From the NCBI GenBank assembly GCA_947359465.1, contig OX375873.1, positions 89,921,978 to 89,985,977 on the forward strand: 64,000 bases of DNA. The letters run 5' to 3'. The stretch comes from Metellina segmentata (taxonomy: Eukaryota; Arthropoda; Arachnida; Araneae; Tetragnathidae). The notes under the pieces are model-generated. The model worked only from the letters and a program-made list of their open reading frames with translations, ran no database searches and was not told where the DNA came from. The translations under genes were made by a program, and so were the position numbers. Shown one piece after another: positions 54,379 through 64,000 of the stretch (its first letter is position 1; each line of letters begins with the position of its first letter).

Positions 54379-54628
54379 CTGTAGTCTCCCAGAGATGATG
54401 AAACATGACGAAGTGGAAGCAAAGACACTTGCATATACCGTCGATAGTATGAATTTGCCCTTTTGCTGTATATTCGGGGTAAAGCTGTACACTGCGTTGG
54501 GAAAGTCATAAAAACGAATTATTCCTTCAGTCAGGTTGCAAGTATTAGAAAAGCATCATTGCTTTCAAAAAGGTTGTCTTACGAAGCGGTTGTCTTTAAG
54601 ATAGACGATCGTATTTTTCAAATATAAT
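54379..54628 (+). repeat. Local triplication B, unit 2
   Basis: 'ctcccagagatgatgaaaca', 'gacgaagtggaagcaaagac', 'cagtcaggttgcaagtatta', 'ggttgtctttaagatagacg', 'atcgtatttttcaaatata'. It lacks the first 60 bp of units 1 and 3. Confidence 0.75.
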
Positions 54629-54808
54629 CTGGTTGGTGGATTGAGTTTTTTGACGCAAGTGTCATGATTGGCTAAGCTACGCCAAACACATGACAGACAA
54701 CGTCAAGTAATGGACATACACACAAGGAAGGTTTAACAGTCACAGACAGGAGAAATAACCCCGAGCAAGTTACAATCATCGAACCTGCAGCGTTAAAATA
54801 TGAGGTTT
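54629..54808 (-). repeat. SINE S2, nearly complete
   Basis: 'ctggttggtggattgagttt', 'gattggctaagctacgccaa', 'gacaacgtcaagtaatggac', 'acacacaaggaaggtttaac', 'tcatcgaacctgcagcg' (B box complement). Follows unit 2, as the shorter S2 follows unit 1. Confidence 0.75.
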
Positions 54809-54890
54809 GGATGGCGCAGGTGCCATATTTGATCAATCAATTTGTGCCAAACAACTCCAAGTAAATGGACAATCAAATACAAGGAGACAG
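54809..54890 (-). repeat. SINE S2 fragment
   Basis: 'tggatggcgcaggtgccata', 'tttgatcaatcaatttgtgc', 'aactccaagtaaatggacaa'. Confidence 0.5.
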
Positions 54891-54939
54891 TAGCTCTACC
54901 AAATCAGCATTCATTAATAGCATCTTTTGGATGTAGTTA

Positions 54940-55250
54940 ACCAGTTGTGTTCACTCATCGCTGCCGCCAACGCAAAATAAGGAAATGATATGCAGAATGA
55001 AGTCGTTTGAATCTCCCAGAGATGATGAAACATGACAAGGTGGAAACGAAGACACGCGCTTATAACGGCGAGAGAAGGAATTTGCTGTTTCCCTGTTTCT
55101 TCCGAGCTGTAGCCATGTAATCTGTTTTGAGGAATGCACAAAAGTAATTATTTCCTTTATTTAGGTTGTAAGTAATAGGAAAACTTCATCGCTTTCGAAA
55201 AGGTGTCGCAAATAATTTGTCTTGCGAAGAAATCTTTAAGATCAGGTGCC
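54940..55250 (+). repeat. Local triplication B, unit 3
   Basis: 'cactcatcgctgccgccaac', 'atgcagaatgaagtcgtttg', 'gatgatgaaacatgacaagg', 'tggaaacgaagacacgcgc', 'ggttgtaagtaataggaaaa'. Closest to unit 1. Confidence 0.75.
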
Positions 55251-55257
55251 CTGTACT

Positions 55258-55352
55258 TTCTGGTGCTCGTTAAATCTGTCGTGGTCCATCGAGATTGATA
55301 CCGAACCGTCGCCCGTTGTGTTGCTCCAGTGGAATGTTAATTAACTACCTAC
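55258..55352 (+). repeat. SINE S1-A with the middle deleted
   Basis: 'ctggtgctcgttaaatctgt', CGTGGTCCATCGAGATTG, 'taccgaaccgtcgcccgttg', 'tgttgctccagtggaatgtt', ACTACCTACT. Confidence 0.7.
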
Positions 55353-55380
55353 TGATCTGTATTTTTTCCAATATAAAGTT

Positions 55381-55570
55381 ACTTGGGTTGGGTTTTTATA
55401 ATCCACGGGCCACATTTGGTCAAATTGCTTCAAATACAGGACAACCATCGTCAAGTAATGGACATACACACAAGATAAGTTTTACTCATGCAGAAAAGAG
55501 AAATACATCCAGATTAAGATACAGGCATCGAACCTGCGCTGTTCAAATGAGGAAGACAGCAAGATCGAGA
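55381..55570 (-). repeat. SINE S2, nearly complete
   Basis: 'ttgggttgggtttttataat', 'gggccacatttggtcaaatt', 'gacaaccatcgtcaagtaat', 'ggacatacacacaagataag', 'ggcatcgaacctgcgctgtt'. Confidence 0.75.
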
Positions 55571-56120
55571 TTAGTTGGCGCTAGTCTTATCGTTTCTTAT
55601 TTTACAAGCCCAGCTTTTGGTTTCAGCTTACTTGAAACTATCATTTGATAACTCTGACACGCGCATTAGAAATTATTACACAGAACATAGCGGAAATAAA
55701 AATTGTTCAATAGAAGAATTACTGTCTGTAACACTGGTGACATGCCACTGCGACAATGCAACATCAACATTTTGCAGCAACTAAGGGCACGTGGGTGATC
55801 ATAATTATAGGTAAACACGAATTGCGTTTCCTTCCTTACTTTACCAAAAGGGAAATATAGCCTAACCCTATTTGCCCCTCTATAAAACACGCCTCAATGA
55901 GTTGCGACAAGATTTGAATAGTCCGACCTGCAGCTGTCGCACCAGGTGCCGGTCGCATGGCAGCTACAATTTCGGTACAATTTGTCATAAGAGGAAACGA
56001 GGAGCATGAATATTTTCACATGTACATAGATGGTTTGTCCAATTTCGTTCCGTGAAGGATAGGCGATACACCCAAGTAGCTTTTTTATAAGTAATATTTT
56101 ACTGAAAAGTCTGGGTAATT
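55571..56120. other. Unannotated intron
   Basis: 55640-55690 shares 'gataactct...cattagaaattattacac' with 35030-35070. Nothing else recognised. Confidence 0.45.
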
Positions 56121-56575
56121 TGGTTATTTTTAATTAACGTCGTACTAGAGAAACACAACGGGCTATTGACGACGGTCCTGGATCAAGTTATGGTAAGGTA
56201 ATTTTTAGTTAACCTCGTACTAGAGCAACACAACGGTCTATTGACGACGGTCCGGGATCAATCCCTTAAGGGAAGGATCCGAGGACAACACCTCGTAATT
56301 TTGAACTACGGTCATATGACGAGGCAATACCTGAACTGGCACCCCACTCTCCAAACTTCCACACCAACCCAACGTGAGGACTTTCGGCCACGACAGATTT
56401 AAGGTGCACCAGCCGCCTCTTCATCATACGCTTACAAACATCCATGCCCTCACCCGGATTCGAACCAGGAACCTTCCGATCTAGAGGCTAACACCTTAAC
56501 TTCTCCTGGATCAAGGGAAAGGTCCGAGGACAACACCACGTAATTCTGAACCACGCTGAAAAGTCTGGGATAGAA
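56121..56575 (-). repeat. SINE S1-A interrupted by a younger S1-B
   Basis: Outer pieces 56121-56187 ('taattaacgtcgtactagag', 'cgggctattgacgacggt') and 56504-56575 ('tcctggatcaagggaaaggt', 'ccgaggacaacaccacgtaa', 'ttctgaaccacgctg') join into one S1-A when 56188-56503 and one copy of the duplication are removed. Confidence 0.85.
56188..56503 (-). repeat. SINE S1-B nested in S1-A, 12-bp target duplication
   Basis: Direct repeat TCCTGGATCAAG at 56176-56187 and 56504-56515. Body and B box (GGTTCGAATCC) match the other S1-B copies; the first about 20 bp of the head are missing. Tail 'ttatggtaaggtaattttta'. Confidence 0.93.
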
Positions 56576-56870
56576 CCATAAACAAATGGACTGCAAGATC
56601 GATGCTTATGTAATAATATATACAATATAAGTTCATTTCAAATGAAATACTATTGTTAATTACAGCGCCTTCTTTGAAAAGATCTAATTTCAGGCACTCG
56701 TTTAGAAAGAGCTAGTTTTTTAAGTTACAGAACCAGCTATATATTTCTGAATGGTAATATACCATTCCGTTTCCTGTATTTTGAAAGAAAATATGTATAG
56801 TAAATTCATTTTTTAAAAAGCCCTGAAGAAACTTTCAACTGTCTCCAATACATTACTTTGGAAGCTCAGG
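56576..56870. other. Unannotated spacer
   Basis: AT-rich, nothing recognised. Confidence 0.5.
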
Positions 56871-57152
56871 TAGATAGTTAATTGACATCCCACTGGAGCA
56901 ACACAATGGGTTATTGGCGATGGTAAGGGATCAATCCCGAAGAGGAAGATCCAAGGACACAACGCCTCGTAATTTTAAACAATCAAACGCCTCAAATGAC
57001 GAAAACAATATCTGAGCTGGCACCCCACTCTCCGAACTTCCACACCACGCCAACGTAAGGACCTTTGAGGCGGTCTTTGGCTTGACCTAGTTTCGAACTC
57101 GCAACCATCTAGTTGATAATTCGTTGCTCTTTCAACTTTGCTACCACAGACC
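56871..57152 (-). repeat. SINE S1-A with 12-bp target duplication
   Basis: Direct repeat TGGAAGCTCAGG at 56859-56870 and 57153-57164. Complete minus-strand copy: 'agttaattgacatcccactg', 'gagcaacacaatgggttatt', 'gagctggcaccccactctcc', 'acaccacgccaacgtaagg', 'ctagtttcgaactcgcaacc', 'gctaccacaga'. Confidence 0.9.
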
Positions 57153-57164
57153 TGGAAGCTCAGG

Positions 57165-57297
57165 CGTGGACCTCATCATCCGACCGTGGCTTAAAAATAC
57201 GAGGTGTTGTCTTGGAATCTTTCCCTTCGGGATTGATCCCGGAACCTCGATCAACCTTGTGTTGCTACAGTGCTACATTAATTAACTACCTACCATT
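57165..57297 (+). repeat. SINE S1-A 3' third
   Basis: 'cgtggacctcatcatccgac', 'gaggtgttgtcttggaatct', 'ttcccttcgggattgatccc', 'gttgctacagtgctaca', ACTACCTACC. The neighbouring copy inserted at its left edge. Confidence 0.8.
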
Positions 57298-58189
57298 ACT
57301 AAGGAATTTTCAGGTCATCAACAGTGCAAATTCCTATCGTAACGGCTTAGAACTAATAAATCTTTGAATTATTCAATTAAACCAATGAATAATTCAAATT
57401 TTATCAATTCATCAAATTCAGCTTGCAATGTATGATAAAAAATTATAGTTTTAAACTGTTAATTTCAGCACATTATCACCACTATGTGGTTTTATCTGTA
57501 TAATATCAATCATATTTTTCACAAAAATATTTTGTTACTCATTTTTCACCAAGAATAAAAATCTTTGAATTAAAAAAACCCTACGCTGCGCACATACAAA
57601 AAATATTCATAAATTTAAAATAACCCAATAAAAGAAAAAGATAAAAACACACATATCTATCTATATATAATTCCACGGAGTAGCCCCCTGCTTTTCTGCT
57701 GTTGAAAAACGATCCTTTCCAAGTCTATCTTAAAATGCTAACGCTGTTTTCCAAACCATTAATCCATTGAGAAAAGAAGAGATAACAGAAAAGGCGTTTT
57801 ATCGCAATACCTCCCGGAGAATGCAAATAAATTTTTTTGCAGGGAAAAGGAGAGCGAAGGGGGTGATACGACACCTTGAATACTTTCTTTCGCTTATATC
57901 ACTTGGAGGGGAGCGAGACATTTTATGCGTGATGTAGAGTTATCGGAAAATGTGAAGTATATATAAGGAGAAAACGCTTCTTTGACGACTTGGTTCCAAA
58001 TCATCACCCGGGAGGTTCGAGAAAAATTGTCTGTTGTGCGGAGTTCTGTGTTGCCTCGCCCAATGCGTTAAAAATGTTGTGACGGATGCATTATATACCG
58101 GTGTTTTTCGTGCTCATAGATCTGTTTTCTGATCGTGCCAAAATGATTCATAAGCTCGCGAAATGTAACACGTTGTGGTTTGGGTTAAT
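57298..58189. other. Unannotated intron; possible Helitron 5' scrap
   Basis: 57657-57674 (TCTATCTATATATAATTC) resembles the 5' tip of the Helitron-like elements, but no 3' end follows. The rest shows nothing definite. Confidence 0.4.
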
Positions 58190-58191
58190 TA

Positions 58192-58668
58192 TTGGGTAAT
58201 CCGGAAAGTTCTGCGCGTTTTCAAATCGAAGCTAGCTTTGTTATTACCATTTTGCTACCCATGATAAGGAGTGACCTTGACTGAAGCAGATGTTTAAATT
58301 CCGTCTTTTCTGCTTACACTGCATAATTATAGCATGTGGCATAATTTTTTTTTTCTCACTGCAGTGCTAAGAATGGAGAAACAGAAAGTTCATTTTCGTC
58401 ATATTGTTCTCTTTTATTTTAAGAAATGAAAAAATGTTTATTAAAAGATGCGAAATTACACAGTTCAGGAACTATCACACAGTCTAAATATTCCAAAAAA
58501 CACTATTCATGATCATCTGAAGAAGATTGGATATGTAAGCCGCTACATGTATGGTATGATACCCCATACTTTAACACAGCAGAATATGCTTGCTTGAATT
58601 TCGGCATGTGATTCTTTGCTGAAACGAAATGAAGAAGCTTGGTGAGCAGAACTTTCCGAATAACCCAA
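58192..58668 (+). mobile_element. Mariner deletion derivative (477 bp)
   Basis: TA flanks (58190-58191; 58669-58670). TIRs TTGGGTAATCCGGAAAGTTC and TTGGGTTATTCGGAAAGTTC (right end, complement) are typical of true mariner elements. It holds a piece of the transposase and nothing of the catalytic domain. Confidence 0.88.
58456..58644 (+). pseudogene. Mariner transposase N-terminal remnant
   Basis: Frame reads TVQELSHSLNIPKNTIHDHL, then KKIGYVSRYMYGMIPHTLTQ, QNML, stop (TGA in place of an Arg codon), ISACDSLLKRNEEAW. This is the second HTH and linker (VPHxLTExN..RI.ACD.LLKRNE) of a mariner transposase. The deletion runs from just after RNEEAW to the right TIR, removing the whole DDD core. Confidence 0.88.
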
Positions 58669-58670
58669 TA

Positions 58671-59205
58671 CTTTACCGTAATCTTTTGCTATGAGAGACA
58701 AATTGTCTATCAAGCTAAATATAAGTAGCGTAAGTGCGTCTACGTGGTTAAGTTTTTCCTGTACGTATTCCGTACGTGACGTCAGATGGTTTGCTTTTCG
58801 AATACGATTTCAGCACATCGGCAATAAATAAACACAGGAATGAATGCAGAATTTATGTATGATAGTTGATGGGTAGACTCTAATTAGATCAAACGCCAAA
58901 CGTCCTCCAAACTGCGATAAATTACATTTTAAGGTAACCCCGATATGTAACAGGCGGACGACAGAAGCGAAATCTTCGCAGAACGTCTGGTTTGTTTACA
59001 CTAAAACTCCCTCTCATACTCCAGCACTTAGGAATTTGCATTTGATTCGTGTGGTTTTGGAGGAGTCTATTCAGTAAGTTAAGACCCATTTACGCCCAGC
59101 TTAATATGTGCCAATCCGAATCAGTCTGAATCCAGTAGAGACTGACAAACGTTGATTCGGGCCCATTGACGGGGAACGTTCCGAAGTAAGACAATGTGAA
59201 AGGTC
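58671..59205. other. Unannotated intron
   Basis: Nothing recognised. Confidence 0.5.
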
Positions 59206-59972
59206 TTTACCTTTAGACTACGTCCGGTAGAGCAGTTGTACCTTGATCGCGCGAAGAACGAATTTAGACTACGGCCGGTAGAGCAGTTGTACCTTGATAG
59301 CGCGAAGAACGAATTTAGACTACTGCCGGTAGAGCAGTTGTACCTTGATAGCGCGAAGAACGAATTTAGACTACGGCCGGTTGAGCAGTTGTACCTTGAT
59401 CGCGCGAAGAACGAATGTAGACTACGGCCGGTTGAGCAGTTGTACCTTGATCGCGCGAAGAACGAATTTAGACTACGGCCGGTTGAGCAGTTGTACCTTG
59501 ATCGCGCGAAGAACGAATGTAGACTACGGCCGGTTGAGCAGTTGTACCTTGATCGCGCGAAGAACGAATTTAGACTACTGCCGGTAGAGCAGTTGCACTT
59601 TCATCGCGCGAAGAACGAATTTAGACTACGGCCGGTAGAGCAGTTGTACCTTGATAGCGCGAAGAACGAATTTAGACTACTGCCGGTAGAGCAGTTGTAC
59701 TTTCATCGCGCGAAGAACGAATTTAGACTACGGCCGGTAGAGCAGTTGTACCTTGATAGCGCGAAGAACGAATTTAGACTACTGCCGGTAGAGCAGTTGT
59801 TCCTTGATAGCACGAAGAACGAATTTAGACTACGGCCGGTAGAGCAGTTGTACTTTCATCGCGCGAAGAACGAATTTAGACTACGGCCGGTAGACCAGTT
59901 GTACCTTGATCGCGCGAAGAACGAATTTAGACTACGGCCGGTAGAGCAGTTGTACCTTGAAAGTTTTAAGAA
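59206..59972 (+). repeat. 51-bp minisatellite, about 14 full units
   Basis: Unit (17 codons in one frame): 'tgtaccttgatcgcgcgaag' + 'aacgaatttagactacggcc' + 'ggtagagcagt'. Variants: gat(c/a)gc, gaat(t/g)t, cta c(g/t)g, ccggt(a/t). Units alternate in pairs in two blocks (units 4-7 and 8-11), a 102-bp higher-order pattern. One frame stays open from 59200 to a TAG at 60064-60066, a second from about 59345 to 59587, but the first has no ATG. Best read as non-coding tandem DNA. Confidence 0.92.
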
Positions 59973-61212
59973 TCGCGCCAAGAAAAAAATCGTACCAGAT
60001 ATATCTATAGCCGTAGTCAAAAGGTTAAGACGAACAAGCTGTTTTTATTACCCAAATCTTCGTTAGTCAGTTTTTACTGGATTTAGATTGACCCGGATGC
60101 TGTTGGTGCTAAGCGGCCCGTTGGGGGCAGGTTAAACGTAAAGAAGATATTTCTACGATTGGCGTCATAAACTCGGATTCTGATTCCGAGTTTTTCGGTG
60201 ATTGGATTGCAATTTTGATTAAATAAATAATCAACCATAGGGATTATCGTATATGAATTTGCATTTGGCAGCTCGTTACCATGGAGACCCTCACCACCTT
60301 TGTTGGAATGGACTTCCCCAAGATCATCTGCGGGGCCGTCGTGGCTCAGTGGGTGTTATTTGAATTGATTTAAGCATGTTATTTTGATGTTTCAAATATC
60401 CTCCACATGAGCTTCCTTGAAAATTTTCGTGGGAAACAGTCTAATTAGTTCCAAGGCAAAGGCGTAGAGAAAATGTTTCTCTTTGGGAGGTTAAAAACAC
60501 TTCTGTACTGGTAAAAATCACAATCACAGTCAGATGCAGAGCTACAGATATGCATATTTTCTTTCAAAATTTATTCCATTTCAAAATAAATAGATGCCGT
60601 TTGAAAATAATCGTGTATCGATCAAAAATACAGCCCGAATCCAAAGTTAATTAACTCATCGATTTTGAATACGCAAGCGAAATTAAAACACTCAAATCAG
60701 CTCATTATTTGCCAGATTTTTGGAATTATAAAGGTATTATCGGGAAATGGGAACATTAATTTTCAAACTTGTCCGCATTTTAATGAGAAGTGATGTAAAT
60801 CTCCCAAACCTCCAGAGGCAATAAATGGATAATTATCGGAGGAAATCTGCCAATCTTTCGTCTTCCATTCAATAGTTCGCGATTAAAATAATAACGCTTT
60901 ACTACACCTCTACGTAATCACATCAAGGGTAAAATATTTGTGGAATCGACGCGTATTGTTGAGAATGGAAATTATTTTTCCATTACGCAGCGGTTTTGTT
61001 ATTAACCAGTAATGTTCCTAACGCCTTGTTTGGGTGAGTAATGCATTCAATAATTGTTCCAACGGTACATAAATTTAAATGCGTGCAATGGAATCTATGT
61101 TCCATAAGCACATTTTAAAGCAAATATTTTATGTGGCTTTAATTCGCAATAACTTTACAAACGTTCAATATTTTTCTACAGTGATATATGACCACACTTT
61201 TTCAATTGTAAT
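59973..61212. other. Unannotated intron; S2 head scrap at 60335
   Basis: 60335-60352 (GGGGCCGTCGTGGCTCAGTG) is the very 5' tip of an S2 SINE. A small ATG frame (METLTTFVGMDFPKI, 60283 on) runs into it and is probably chance. The rest is AT-rich. Confidence 0.5.
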
Positions 61213-61436
61213 GAAGCCGTCTTGACTCAGCGGGTCTGTCTAATGCACTAGCAGTCTGTGAGTTGTAAGCGCCTCAGGTTTGATTCTTGTAATTTACCCT
61301 GGTTGTATTTTTCTCTTCTGGAATACTAAAACTTACCTTGCACGTATATTTTCATTGCTTGACGTTGTATGTTTTTTGTTTCGTGCAGCTTATATAAATA
61401 TGACCCTTACAAGAACATAAAACTCAACCAAACTAT
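61213..61436 (+). repeat. SINE S2, full length
   Basis: 'gccgtcttgactcagcgggt', 'aatgcactagcagtctgtga', 'gttgtaagcgcctcaggttt' + 'gattctt' (B box), 'accctggttgtatttttctc', 'aaaacttaccttgcacgta', 'cattgcttgacgttgtatg', 'tttcgtgcagcttat', 'aaaactcaaccaaac'. The best complete S2 here. Confidence 0.8.
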
Positions 61437-63475
61437 TGCATCAACTTTATAAAAGATTCAATTTCTGTTCAATGTCTGATTGATTACTAATCTTACTAGA
61501 AATGTTTTTTATCTTATGTGTATAAATTTAATGTATGGCTAAGTAGATGTTATTCATAACCATATAAGAATATCGTCTGGTTCAATGAATGTATCAAAGA
61601 AGATAAAATGTATGTAACTTCCATCCAAGTTGAACAACATAATCTTTGTATAAATTAACAATTCGAATATAATAGGCTGGTGAATTTACCAGCGCGTCTG
61701 GCCTCAAATACTTCAAAATAAGTCACTTGGTTTAACATTAGTGTATCGCGGCACTGAATTGGATATACACTTGCGTGCGGACATGTTTTCTGGACAGAAA
61801 CGGAGTGCGCATGCGCATATGGTACATTGTCTTATGCTACTTTGCAGTGTGTGGCCAGGGTTAAGTACAGGCGTTCCGGTCACCTCAGATCGCCGAGCAC
61901 TAATGTATCTGCAGCTCATTTGTGCAGAGAGGACTGTCTGAACATATTAACTGATCCAGTTTCCAGAGCCAAATCTGCGATCTGCATACACAAACCAATG
62001 CCACCGCAAAGTACAAGACACACCTTTACAAACATGATATGACGCACCTTCAAAAACTTTGAAAGAGATTATGAATAGCATATTTACCAATAATTACTTC
62101 CTGATTTTAAAGTCATCTTTATAAAGGATTTGTTTCCGTAAACTTTTTACAGGTGGGCTTATATAGAATTCGCTTTTGCTTGGGAATGCCATTCTTTCAA
62201 TATTGCCGAAAGGAAAACGCGAAAGTGTTCATTTATAGATGCACTTTACAGGAGCCGAACGGAAAGATGTGACGGAATCTCTACTTATTATTACTACCAC
62301 ATGTTTTCTTCTGTGACTTGTTTGCAAAGCCACCAACAGAGTGGAGAACCTTTTTCTGCTCCAAGCAAAAAATACAATGCAAGTCAGCTGACGCCTTTAA
62401 CCTTCTGATAAAATAACACCTACTTCTCGGAGTCCAATACTTCAGAGGGAAGAAAGGAATTATTTTTGTTCTGTTTGGTTTTCAGCTGCCGGAGCCAAAA
62501 AAGTTGACGTAACCTTCGACCCGAAAACCACAACACAATACCACTTGAGCGAGGACTTCTTCAGCCTCCGCGTTCTCTCTGCCAGGGGGAGTGCCAAGAA
62601 CAATAAAATTCGTCTCTCGCCACGATCGTAAACTATTGCTGATCGACAGGCGTGGTGTGTGGGATGTTGGATAGAATTCATCCCCTTTTTCGTAGTTTTA
62701 AGCTCTCGTGTTCAGCAAACGCGACAAAAATGCATTTCTTCTCTCCCTCTTCTTATGTAAGCATCGGTAATGGTTTAGTTAAATAGTATTTTCTAGTTTA
62801 TTGGCAATCAAATTTATGTGGATTTTTACAATTCGAAGCTGTTTTTCCACAAAATTTATGTCACTACCTATCTTCTAAACTGCGCGAATAGAAAACAAAA
62901 AATCATAATTTGTAGAACCACCTCTTTTTCACCAAAAATCACAAATGCGAAACGAATGCGAATGTCTCTTGCAATGATTTTCCTATTTAAAAAATCGCCA
63001 CAAAGTCGGCGCCAAATCATCTTGATTAGATCCCACTTAAACAAATCTTTCTGTCACTTCTGTTTGATAAATATTTGGTACTTCCAAACCACAACCCACA
63101 ATCCAGTTTGCTGCCAGACACGGCAACGCCAGAGCGACGTCAAACTACCGCTTGTCTCAATTCGAAATTCCAGACCGCTTGTTGGCATTAATTTTGCAAA
63201 AACAAACACGGCGACGTAATAAGGCGTAATGGATGATTCCGCGTCTTCGTCATTAAGAAGGATTTATCCGACCATCGCTATCGATGACGGGATATCGATT
63301 ACGGCTAATGCATAGATGCTCGAACTAAGCGGCTTTTATGCTGCGAATTCTTTGATCCGATTTTGCGCAAGATAAATCTTTCTGTCCCGATTTCATGAAA
63401 TAAAATTTTTAGACATGAAAATTTTATATAATAAACCTATTTCTCGAAATATTCTGCTTCCAAGAAACTACTCAG
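61437..63475. other. Unannotated intron (2 kb)
   Basis: At 62486-62631 a strong pyrimidine tract and CAG precede an open frame (AAGAKKVDVTFDPKTTTQYH...) ending in TAA; unassigned. No repeat landmark elsewhere. Confidence 0.45.
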
Positions 63476-63827
63476 GGCCACGAGAGAGCAGTTGGTGAAG
63501 CCGCGGATTAGCAAACGGAGGGCTATGTGTTCGAAACACGATGCACTTGTCATGTAAAAGAGCTGGTTCACGTTAAATCTGTTCTGCCACAAATGTTCAA
63601 GGTCCAGCCAAAAAGCGCCTCAAATGTTCTCACGTTGGCGTGGTGTTGAAGTTTGGAGAATGGAGTGCCAGCTCATGTGCAGTCATCGTCATCTGACCGT
63701 CGTACAAAATTGTAAATCTTTAATTGTAATAATAATTGTAGATCTTTTCCTTCGGGATTGATCCCGGACCGTCGCGAACACCACGTGGTGTTGCTCCATT
63801 GCGACGTAGATTAAATACCTACATACC
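63476..63827 (+). repeat. SINE S1-A, full length with insertions
   Basis: 'ggccacgagagagcagttgg', 'gaagccgcggattagcaaac', 'gctatgtgttcgaaacacga', 'gagctggttcacgttaaatc', an extra 'caaggtccagccaaaaagcg', 'gcgtggtgttgaagtttgga', 'gtcatctgaccgtcgtac', an AT-rich insertion (63713-63740), 'ttccttcgggattgatcccg', 'gttgctccattgcgacgta'. Confidence 0.85.
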
Positions 63828-63832
63828 TTCGG

Positions 63833-64000
63833 CAAGGGCTGTTGTAGATGGATAAGAAGGCATTAGCAGTATGAGGGTTGCGAGTTCGTAACACGATCCA
63901 TCCCAAAATTACCATGTACGAGGGGGCTGGTGCACGTTAAATGCGGTGTGGCTTCATTTGACAATACAGTGGAGGTTTGGAGAATGAGGTGTCAGCTCAG
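63833..64000 (+). repeat. SINE S1-A, cut by window end
   Basis: Head 'agggctgttgtagatggata', 'gcgagttcgtaacacgatcc', 'gggggctggtgcacgttaaa', 'tgaggtgtcagctcag'. Directly follows the previous copy in the same orientation. Confidence 0.8.

Larger units (their letters stand above)
12463..64000 (-). other. Upstream intron of the derailed-like gene (at least 51.5 kb)
   Basis: No exon carrying the start of the WIF domain or a signal peptide was recognised to the right of exon A, so the rest of the window is read as one long repeat-filled intron. A missed short exon cannot be ruled out. Confidence 0.55.

Noticed and set aside
53920..55141. Conserved minus-strand peptides (FHLVMFHHL...ALAAAMSE) as a duplicated gene
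   Set aside because: The frames are similar because the DNA is a tandem triplication. No domain, no splice context, and frames start and end at different places.
57657..57674. Helitron 5' end
   Set aside because: Only the TCTATCTATATATAATTC words match; no 3' hairpin or CTAG follows, and such AT-rich words can occur by chance.
59236..60066. 276-codon repetitive ORF as a protein gene
   Set aside because: The first codon is TTG and the frame has no ATG. A 51-bp unit without a stop stays open automatically, and a second frame is open too.
60283..60380. Small ATG ORF METLTTFVGMDFPKI...
   Set aside because: It runs directly into an S2 SINE head and ends soon after; no homology recognised.
1..64000. 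CRISPR array, operon, bacterial promoter or prophage
   Set aside because: The window is eukaryotic: spliced exons, SINEs, LINEs, Helitrons and mariner elements. The tandem repeats lack unique spacers of constant length.

Overview
This is AT-rich animal nuclear DNA, most likely from an arthropod and probably an insect with a large, repeat-rich genome. The case for that is: spliceosomal exon borders, no operon structure, tRNA-derived SINEs with target-site duplications, Tc1/mariner elements at TA dinucleotides, Helitron-like elements with CTAG ends, LINE remnants and many diverged minisatellites. I cannot name the species.

Host gene. Two short exons on the minus strand, 12335-12462 and 2354-2453, join in frame (phase 0 to phase 0) into about 75 residues of a WIF domain of the RYK/Derailed type (LNAELRYV, YALSF, FTWQSL, VPYSISF, PQLNIS). 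Splice sites, phase and protein similarity agree. The window is therefore mostly intron of a derailed/RYK-like Wnt co-receptor gene: over 51 kb of upstream intron (12463-64000), a 9.9-kb intron (2454-12334), and the start of the next intron (1-2353) behind a GC-type donor. I recognise no other host gene.

Mobile DNA. Three copies of one mariner-like family with a DUF4817-type transposase lie at 3239-4741 (minus, 358-codon ORF intact), 13329-14246 (a fold-back derivative with 277-bp arms) and 42531-44034 (plus, broken). Deletion derivatives of other Tc1/mariner families are at 10919-11433, 13108-13262, 22407-23240, 30522-30656 and 58192-58668. Helitron-like elements are at 1172-1645, 16649-17287 and 36074-37627 (minus), with a decayed relative at 26440-27500. 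LINE remnants are at 3-353, 422-806 and 39693-39815. Probable MITEs or fold-backs are at 850-1005, 18995-20086, 20104-20480, 41733-42164 and 48957-49494.

SINEs. Family S1 (about 305-335 bp) occurs some 35 times: old diverged S1-A copies throughout, and six similar, younger S1-B copies at 34-40 kb and 56 kb, four with 12-13 bp target-site duplications. Family S2 occurs about a dozen times, mostly in pieces.

Other repeats. There are minisatellites at 11.8, 30.3, 38.2, 47.4, 47.7 and 59.2-60.0 kb (the last a 51-bp unit with two reading frames open). Two diverged local triplications lie at 41.4-44.5 kb and 54.0-55.3 kb, and a perfect 33-bp hairpin at 52857-52930. The remaining stretches look like unique or unrecognisably decayed intron.
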